20,892 nucleotides of DNA from an uncultured Bacilli bacterium (GTDB taxonomy: Bacteria; Bacillota_I; Bacilli_A; RF39; UBA660): the NCBI GenBank assembly GCA_947629115.1, contig CANRCL010000009.1, forward strand, positions 1 through 20,892, written 5' to 3'. Of this stretch, positions 16,639 through 20,892 are shown piece after piece. The first letter of the stretch is position 1. Each line of letters starts with the position of its first letter. Both the position numbers and the translations under genes were made by a program. The notes beneath the pieces are model-generated. The model was not told the DNA's origin. It saw only the letters and a program-made list of their open reading frames with translations, and did not search any database.

Positions 16639-17326
16639 GAGATTTGTAACTTCCTTTCAAATAATCGCCAGTTAAAACTCCGTGTTCAATTAATAAAACT
16701 CTCTTCTTCATTCTATTAACGATTTCTTTATCATGAGTAGCCATAATAACAGTTGTTTTTAACTCTTTATTTATATTATCAATTACTTTCATAATTTCTT
16801 TACTAGTATCAGGGTCTAAATTACCGGTTGGTTCATCACAAATAAGTAGTCTTGGTTCATTTACTATTGCTCTTGCTATACAAACTCTTTGTTGTTCACC
16901 ACCAGATAATTGATGGGGAAAACTTCTAGCCTTTTCTTTTAAGCCAACTCTTTCAATGGCTTTTAATACTTTAGGCCTTATTTCACTGGCTTTTAAACCT
17001 AAACACTCTAAAGCAAAAGCCACATTTTCATAAACTGTAAGTTTGGGTAGTAATTTAAAGTCTTGGAAAACTACACCAATCTTTCTTCTTAATTTATATA
17101 CTCGGCCATTTCTTAATTTAGCCACATTAACACCACCAACTATTACACTACCTTTAGTTGGTTTTTCTTCTCGATATAACATTTTTATAAACGTTGATTT
17201 ACCACTAGCAGTATGTCCAATTACAAAGACAAATTCTCCCTTATCAATTTCCACTGATAAATCGGCTAGGGCTGTTACTCCTGTTGAGTAAGTTTTATTA
17301 ACGTTTTTTACCTCAATAAACTTCAT
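16625..17326 (-). CDS. ftsE: Cell division ATP-binding protein FtsE
   Basis: A 233-residue ABC ATPase. Walker A is GHTASGKS (37-44), Q-loop Q88, signature LSGGEQQ (140-146), Walker B LLICDEP (160-166) with E165, and H-loop H198. The Walker A reads GHTASGKS where FtsE usually has GPSGAGKS; all nucleotide-binding residues are kept. AGGAG precedes the ATG. The gene leads the ftsE-ftsX-M23 operon, 38 bp after the YitT gene. A TATAAT in that gap suggests a separate promoter, but its -35 is poor, so read-through from yitT is possible. Confidence 0.95.
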   Translation of the reverse strand: MKFIEVKNVNKTYSTGVTALADLSVEIDKGEFVFVIGHTASGKSTFIKMLYREEKPTKGSVIVGGVNVAKLRNGRVYKLRRKIGVVFQDFKLLPKLTVYENVAFALECLGLKASEIRPKVLKAIERVGLKEKARSFPHQLSGGEQQRVCIARAIVNEPRLLICDEPTGNLDPDTSKEIMKVIDNINKELKTTVIMATHDKEIVNRMKKRVLLIEHGVLTGDYLKGSYKSHESI

Positions 17327-17364
17327 ATTCTTTACTCCTATTTAATTATATCAAATAAAGTCCA

Positions 17365-18258
17365 TTATAGAAATGGTAAATTTGACCTCTTGACACCGCC
17401 TTGAACTTGGTAACAATCATTGATTACAAAGAAAGCATGTGGATCTAATTCTAATATTTTGGCTTTAAATAAATTAACATCTCGATTTCTAATAACACAC
17501 ATTATCATTGCCCCTTTAATATGGGAATAACCTCCAACAGTAGGAAATATTGTATAACCAGTTTTAAAAGTATCATTAATTAAATCTTTGACTTTATTGC
17601 TTTCTCTTGTATATATCATAAACTTTTTACTATCTGATACACCACTAGATATTTTATCAACTAAAACAGAACCAATTACTATTATAATAATGGCATATAC
17701 GGCTCTATCAACGCCAAAGACAAAAGCACCGGCTAAAATAATAAAGATATTAAAGATTAAAACACCTTGACCCTCACTCATATGTAAATATTTACAGCCT
17801 AATCGTACTAAAACATCACTACCACCAGTTGAATAACCAAATTTATATACTAAACCACTACTTACACCATACAATATACCGGCTAAAACAACAGTTACTA
17901 ATATTTCTTCAAATACTAAATAATGTCTTAAAAATATAGCCATTGGGCCAGTTAAAGTTATAAATAAGGGATATAAAAATGTACCAATTACAACTCTTTT
18001 AGTTTCTTCTTTACCTAAAAATATATAACTAACAATTAATAATATAAATGACGAAATATATATAAATGCTTGAGCGTTAAAACCACTTAAATGTTCAACA
18101 ATTATACCAAGTCCACTCATTCCACCGACAACAATATCATTCGGTAAAAAGAATAAGTTATAACACAACGCTAAAAGATATGTTCCTAAAACAAATGAAA
18201 CACCTATAACAATAATTTTACCAGTATCTTTACTAGTTAATTTTTCTTCCTTTTTCAT
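17365..18258 (-). CDS. YitT family membrane protein
   Basis: A 297-residue protein with the YitT layout: an N-terminal membrane region of about five to six helices (about residues 14-210) and a C-terminal cytoplasmic DUF2179 domain (about 220-290). Family markers are NDIVVGGMSGLGIIVEH (about 40-56), KFGYSTGGSDVL and KYLHMSEGQGVLIFN in the membrane part, and GYSHIKGAMIMCVIRNRDV in the soluble part. Family members are suspected transporters; the substrate is not established. The ATG follows a weak GGGTAG ribosome site, so the start is reasonable rather than certain. A good promoter lies at 18277-18305, and no terminator separates it from ftsE. Confidence 0.9.
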   Translation of the reverse strand: MKKEEKLTSKDTGKIIVIGVSFVLGTYLLALCYNLFFLPNDIVVGGMSGLGIIVEHLSGFNAQAFIYISSFILLIVSYIFLGKEETKRVVIGTFLYPLFITLTGPMAIFLRHYLVFEEILVTVVLAGILYGVSSGLVYKFGYSTGGSDVLVRLGCKYLHMSEGQGVLIFNIFIILAGAFVFGVDRAVYAIIIIVIGSVLVDKISSGVSDSKKFMIYTRESNKVKDLINDTFKTGYTIFPTVGGYSHIKGAMIMCVIRNRDVNLFKAKILELDPHAFFVINDCYQVQGGVKRSNLPFL

Positions 18259-18276
18259 TCTATCTACCCAATTATT

Positions 18277-18305
18277 ATTATAGCGAAGTTTTTAAATACT
18301 TGCAA
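18277..18305 (-). promoter_or_regulatory. Sigma-A-type promoter of the YitT gene
   Basis: TTGCAA (18305-18300), a 17-nt spacer and a perfect TATAAT (18282-18277), 18 nt before the ATG. It overlaps the gap behind the 95-residue gene. Confidence 0.6.
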
Positions 18306-18310
18306 TAGAA

Positions 18311-18598
18311 TTATTGGGCTAAACTATTTGTAAATTCCGGATATAAGTTTATTAAATTATCGTATAATTCAGAATATAATACTTCTTCATCTTGAGCAAT
18401 TAATGGTTCACATTCAATTAAATCTTTTATAAAACGTTGAACACTCCCTATTGTAAGATATTCTTTTTCTAAATCATCATAAATAACTTTACCTAATACT
18501 CTAAAATAATAATACCATTCATTAAATGAAATTAATTCGCCACTTTCTAAACGACACATAGAAGATACTACTATATCAATAAATTGTGAATTATCCAT
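18311..18598 (-). CDS. Hypothetical protein, 95 residues
   Basis: I recognise no family. It is a small acidic, mainly helical soluble protein without signal or membrane segment. It contains a hydrophobic/aromatic stretch EWYYYFRVLGKVIYDDLE (about residues 27-44) and ends NLYPEFTNSLAQ. AAGGGA stands before the ATG at workable spacing and a plausible promoter lies at 18622-18649. It is divergent from gerQ across a 97-bp gap and upstream of the YitT gene. Confidence 0.6.
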   Translation of the reverse strand: MDNSQFIDIVVSSMCRLESGELISFNEWYYYFRVLGKVIYDDLEKEYLTIGSVQRFIKDLIECEPLIAQDEEVLYSELYDNLINLYPEFTNSLAQ

Positions 18599-18621
18599 AA
18601 TTATTTCCCTTCAATCGAGTA

Positions 18622-18649
18622 TTTATATTATCACATCTAATAATTCCAA
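18622..18649 (-). promoter_or_regulatory. Possible promoter of the 95-residue protein
   Basis: TTGGAA (18649-18644), a 16-nt spacer and TATAAA (18627-18622) on the minus strand. The match is moderate in a very AT-rich gap. Confidence 0.4.
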
Positions 18650-18669
18650 GCAAGTTTTTTCTAAAAGAA

Positions 18670-18677
18670 CATATAAT
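18670..18677 (+). promoter_or_regulatory. Possible -10 element of gerQ (sigma-E/K-like or sigma-A)
   Basis: CATATAAT lies 5 nt before the CGAGGTGA ribosome site. It fits the CATAnnnT -10 pattern of mother-cell sporulation sigma factors and also contains TATAAT. No convincing -35 of either class is visible. Confidence 0.3.
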
Positions 18678-18695
18678 TTAACGAGGTGAATCAAT

Positions 18696-19061
18696 TTGAA
18701 CGGAAATTTTTATCAAAATCCAACTTTTCCTACTAATCAAACACCAATGCCATCTATACCATCAAGTCCTCCGGGAAATATTTCTTCAAGTAGTTTAATG
18801 CCAATGGAACAAAGTTATATTGAAAATATTTTAAGACTTAATAAAGGTAAAAGAGTTAATGCTTATGTTTCTTACCCTGATAGTAGTGAATGGCAAAATA
18901 AAATATATACAGGCATAATTGAAGAAGCCGGTCGAGACCATTTAATTATGAGTGATCCAACTAATGGAAATTGGTATTTAATTAGAATGATTTATTTAGA
19001 TTATGTTGAATTTTTTGAAAGAATTAATTATTCACATGATTATTCTGAAAAAACATATTAA
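18696..19061 (+). CDS. gerQ: GerQ-like spore coat protein
   Basis: A 121-residue protein. After a Pro/Ser/Asn-rich N-terminus (about 1-37), the block from SYIENILRLNKGKRVNAYVS through EEAGRDHLIMSDPTNGNWYL to MIYLDYVEF (about 40-111) matches the GerQ/YwdL coat-protein family. In B. subtilis GerQ is a cross-linked spore-coat protein needed for the cortex hydrolase CwlJ during germination. The start is TTG at 18696, chosen because GAGGTGA lies 6 nt before it and no ATG upstream of the domain has a ribosome site. No cwlJ-like gene is adjacent. It is convergent with the DGR template repeat and shares its terminator. The family call is good; whether the organism sporulates cannot be judged from this window. 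Confidence 0.85.
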   Translation: MNGNFYQNPTFPTNQTPMPSIPSSPPGNISSSSLMPMEQSYIENILRLNKGKRVNAYVSYPDSSEWQNKIYTGIIEEAGRDHLIMSDPTNGNWYLIRMIYLDYVEFFERINYSHDYSEKTY

Positions 19062-19085
19062 AAAGCCGAAATTTTTCGACTTTTT
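19060..19085. terminator. Bidirectional terminator between gerQ and the DGR template repeat
   Basis: AAAAAG-C-CGAAA (19060-19071) pairs with TTTCG-A-CTTTTT (19074-19085). On the plus strand there is one C-A mismatch. In minus-strand RNA the same position is a G-U pair, so the stem is fully paired and ends in U5. It could therefore define the 3' end of a template-repeat RNA. It overlaps the last 2 nt of the repeat. Confidence 0.65.
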
Positions 19086-19242
19086 ATTTGGTGGCGAGAA
19101 CAAGCCGCGCTCCGATGCTGCCATTGACAGCACCAGTGTTCCTATTGAAGTTGAACTGACCCGCTAGACCGCCGTCATTGTAATTGCCACCTCGATTGAA
19201 CCAAGGATTGCCAGAGTCCACGAAGTTCGACATGTCGGTGTA
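19084..19242 (-). repeat. DGR template repeat (TR), 159 nt
   Basis: A GC-rich (roughly half G+C) stand-alone copy of the 3' end of the neighbouring variable-protein gene. In minus orientation it starts TACACCGACATG and ends GCCACCAAATAA. Homology stops abruptly at both ends. Read in the frame of the target it has Asn AAY at nine codons (6, 12, 16, 20, 22, 31, 33, 35 and 40). Of the first 123 nt, 30 are A, and 13 of the 15 differences from the VR fall on them. This is the adenine-biased signature of DGR mutagenic retrohoming, with this copy as donor. No start codon or ribosome site precedes it. A weak promoter-like TTGTAA-N17-TTTAAT lies just upstream on the same strand and is not relied on. 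The alternative is the 3' relic of a second target gene. Confidence 0.85.
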
Positions 19243-19297
19243 AGAAAGTTATTAAAGTAAATGAAACAAATTTTTACAACCTATGACCTACATTTAT

Positions 19298-19344
19298 ATT
19301 TATTGTGAATTAATGATGTATGAAATTAATAATTCACTATAAAT
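19298..19344. repeat. Imperfect inverted repeat in the TR-VR spacer
   Basis: Arms 19298-19312 (ATTTATTGTGAATTA) and 19330-19344 (TAATTCACTATAAAT) pair over 15 bp with one mismatch around a 17-nt loop. There is no T run after either arm, so a terminator is unlikely. It lies 56 nt upstream of the TR in the sense direction and may shape the TR-containing RNA. Confidence 0.55.
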
Positions 19345-19361
19345 GCCTTTAATGTTTATCT

Positions 19362-19395
19362 GTCCCCACCGCTTAAAAAGAAGAGCGGTGGGGAC
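19362..19395. repeat. GC-rich 12-bp hairpin/cruciform downstream of the VR
   Basis: GTCCCCACCGCT (19362-19373) and its perfect complement AGCGGTGGGGAC (19384-19395) flank a 10-nt loop. It is exceptionally GC-rich for this genome. Neither side has a T run. In the sense direction it follows the VR by 46 nt. Hairpin/cruciform structures beyond the VR are known retrohoming elements in phage DGRs, such as that of Bordetella phage BPP-1. Attenuation of the target transcript is the alternative. Confidence 0.7.
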
Positions 19396-19414
19396 TATTT
19401 CAAAGAAATTAAGC

Positions 19415-19446
19415 AAATAATTTGCCATTACATTCGCAAATTATTT
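19415..19446. repeat. Perfect 11-bp inverted repeat at the VR boundary
   Basis: AAATAATTTGC (19415-19425) and GCAAATTATTT (19436-19446) flank a 10-nt loop. The stop codon now used by the target gene (19428-19430) is in the loop. The ancestral-frame stop (19441-19443) is in one arm. The arm overlaps the 3' end of the VR, so a hairpin here directly abuts the retrohoming target. Confidence 0.65.
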
Positions 19447-20892
19447 AGTGGCGAGAACAAGCCGCGCTCCAAGGGGCCATCGACAGCACCAGTGTACCTA
19501 GTGAAGTAGAACTGACCGGCTAGACCGCCGTCACTGGAAGCGCCACCTCGAGCGAACCAAGGAGAGCCAGAGTCCACGAAGTTCGAAACGTCGGTGTACC
19601 AACTACTATGATATCTTAATGTACCTGGTGTTGAGCCTTGACCTACTGTTCCATCTCCATCATAATATTGATAAAACGGTCCCATCTCTCCAGTAGCATC
19701 CCCTAGTATTCTCTTTGTATATGTATTTACTCCACTATCTGCTGGATAAATATCTACGTAATTTTTATATGTTGTTTTTAATTCGGTATCGTCTGTAAAT
19801 CCACTATCTTTTACTTGTCCTCCCATATATGCGGCCATATATTCATTGGCACCACCACTCATATCATATACTCCATATATATTTCCAGTAGTACTTGCTA
19901 GATATCCGGCGCCACTATTATAGGCTTGCGTTTTATCTTTTTCTTTACTTGTTCCAGTTTCTCCGAATCGTTTTTCTTGATTGCTATTGGCGGCTGCTCC
20001 ATAGCCGGTCACATAATCTGAAGCATTATTAACATTTATATTACTTCCTATTCCATATATACTATGTGATAAGTATGCTACTGCTCCCCATTCTGTATTT
20101 TTCATCATATGACTTTCAAGTTGACGATTATAATTATATAAACTTAAGAAGAAGTTTTTTACGGTATTATTTCGCCATGAATTGACATTGGGTTTTACTA
20201 TTACTCTTTTACTATTATTTGCATTAATTTCTGCTTTTGCTGTTGTCCAACTTGATGTATCACTTATTGGATTTCCATTATCGGATGTTTGATTATACCC
20301 GGTTTCAAATTTGCCGACCCATATACCATTTAATTTTTTATCTCCTAGATTAAAGGCTGGATGAGTATAATATTCTCCAAGCGTTTCTGCTTTCTTTTCG
20401 GCTTCACTTGCACTTTCAAATTTGATATCTATTATTCTTGGTTTATTAAATGCATTTTGGGGAGAGGTTTCATAATTAGTATCGGTTAATTTTGTTGTTA
20501 ATCTAGGAGCACTATTATAATCTTCAGTATTGGCTAAATTCCACAATTTATAACTATATCTTGGTATCCATACGAAATAACTTTCTATATCTTTTTCTAG
20601 AATTATATCTCCCGTTTTATAATTTGCATTACTTGGTTTATCAACAAGTAGTACTGCATTAGCCCATCTTTTTTCTGAATAATCATACCATTTTGTTTTT
20701 AAATTAGCATAATGGACTGTTCCATCACTATCTAATGTTATTGGTATTAACTTTTTTGTTGTACCATCCACATCTAGTACTGGGTCTGCTCCATTTAATG
20801 TTTTATCAACCCAATTATCTTTTAACAAACCAGATTTTTCATATAATTCGTCAATGGCATCTTGAACATTATCATACTTACCACCACTAGTT
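19428..20892 (-). CDS. DGR target: surface/pilin-like protein with FGE/C-type-lectin-like domain, 5' end off window
   Basis: The frame is open to the right edge, so the true N-terminus lies beyond 20892; the TTG at 20828 is internal. Before it the frame reads TSGGKYDNVQDAIDELYEKS. Then come a beta-rich region with SYFVWIPRYSYKLW and a C-terminal region with GNIYGVYDMSGGANEYMAAY. The last is the FGE-sulfatase/C-type-lectin-fold signature shared by many DGR variable proteins. The final 50 codons overlap the VR. Variable positions read S, A, A, S, S, Y, T, Y and D where the template has Asn or Tyr, flanked by constant SPWFARGG and GGLAGQF. A net 1-nt deletion relative to the template replaces the expected ending GARLVLATK with LERGLFSPLNNLRM. 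It is probably a displayed ligand-binding protein. Confidence 0.85.
   Translation of the reverse strand, partial: TSGGKYDNVQDAIDELYEKSGLLKDNWVDKTLNGADPVLDVDGTTKKLIPITLDSDGTVHYANLKTKWYDYSEKRWANAVLLVDKPSNANYKTGDIILEKDIESYFVWIPRYSYKLWNLANTEDYNSAPRLTTKLTDTNYETSPQNAFNKPRIIDIKFESASEAEKKAETLGEYYTHPAFNLGDKKLNGIWVGKFETGYNQTSDNGNPISDTSSWTTAKAEINANNSKRVIVKPNVNSWRNNTVKNFFLSLYNYNRQLESHMMKNTEWGAVAYLSHSIYGIGSNINVNNASDYVTGYGAAANSNQEKRFGETGTSKEKDKTQAYNSGAGYLASTTGNIYGVYDMSGGANEYMAAYMGGQVKDSGFTDDTELKTTYKNYVDIYPADSGVNTYTKRILGDATGEMGPFYQYYDGDGTVGQGSTPGTLRYHSSWYTDVSNFVDSGSPWFARGGASSDGGLAGQFYFTRYTGAVDGPLERGLFSPLNNLRM
19441..19598 (-). repeat. DGR variable repeat (VR), 158 nt
   Basis: It aligns end to end with the template repeat at 19084-19242. 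Substitutions in sense order include codon 12 AAT to TCT, codon 16 AAT to GCT, codon 20 AAT to GCT, codon 21 TAC to TCC, codon 22 AAT to AGT, codon 31 AAC to TAC, codon 33 AAT to ACT, codon 35 AAC to TAC and codon 40 AAT to GAT. Only codon 4 (G to T) and codon 27 (G to C) show non-A changes before the indel. The sense 3' part GGAGCGCGGCTTGTTC to CGCCAC is identical in both copies and then has one C/T difference. This suits an initiation-of-mutagenic-homing site (IMH versus IMH*). Confidence 0.85.

Noticed and set aside
19084..19242. The GC-rich copy could be the 3' remnant of a duplicated target gene rather than a template
   Set aside because: Differences are concentrated on its adenines, it is rich in AAY codons, homology ends sharply at both sides, and no upstream coding remnant is present. 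A relic remains possible but is less likely.
19362..19395. GC-rich hairpin as an ordinary terminator of the target gene
   Set aside because: No T run follows on either strand, unlike all other terminators in the window. Attenuation is not excluded.
19084..19598. GC-rich island as an inserted transposon or a sequencing contaminant
   Set aside because: No transposase and no target duplications. The GC-rich VR continues in frame with the AT-rich gene upstream. High GC with sharp edges is a usual TR/VR property.
1..20892. tRNA, rRNA, riboswitch or CRISPR array
   Set aside because: No cloverleaf, conserved rRNA segment, T-box/riboswitch leader or regularly spaced short repeats were seen on either strand. 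Small unknown RNAs cannot be excluded by eye.

Overview
The window comes from a very AT-rich, low-GC Gram-positive-type bacterium that uses the standard bacterial code. TGA is a genuine stop here: it ends ftsX and the YfhO-like gene inside ATGA-type overlaps, and Trp is always TGG. FtsEX with an M23 partner, YitT, a CsbB/YfhO/GtrA-type wall-sugar set, a GerQ-type spore-coat protein and a mucin-type M60 peptidase together suggest an uncultured, probably gut-associated member of the Bacilli/Firmicutes. That placement is inference; no rRNA or marker gene gives a name.

Left part (1-5343): a truncated surface-protein gene sits behind a sigma-A-type promoter whose spacer holds a run of eight G. Next come a DUF362 protein, a lone plus-strand membrane protein, and minus-strand genes for a DUF308-type membrane protein with an MscS channel, a DUF4282-type membrane protein, a small acidic protein and a membrane-anchored protein that looks like a cohesin on a long Asn-rich stalk.

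Middle (5354-14503): a 1726-residue secreted M60-type peptidase carries a dockerin-like module near its N-terminus. It lies 10 bp upstream of the cohesin-like anchor gene and probably shares its transcript, so enzyme and anchor may form a two-gene surface complex for host glycoproteins. Upstream is a two-gene glycosylation operon: a YfhO-like GT-C protein fused to a GtrA-like flippase domain, overlapping a GtrB/CsbB-type glycosyltransferase.

Right part (14555-19061): the ftsE-ftsX-M23 operon for division-linked wall hydrolysis, a YitT transporter-like protein, an unrecognised 95-residue protein, and plus-strand gerQ.

Right end (19060-20892): the most unusual locus. The 3' end of a large surface/pilin-like protein gene with an FGE/C-type-lectin-like fold carries a GC-rich 158-nt segment at 19441-19598. 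It is matched by a stand-alone 159-nt copy at 19084-19242. In sense orientation, 13 of 15 substitutions before the one indel fall on adenines of the stand-alone copy, mainly Asn AAY codons. This is the signature of a diversity-generating retroelement (DGR), with 19441-19598 as variable repeat and 19084-19242 as template repeat. Three inverted repeats lie between or at the edge of them. No reverse transcriptase is in the window. The variable repeat also has a net 1-nt deletion that shifts the reading frame of the conserved C-terminus.
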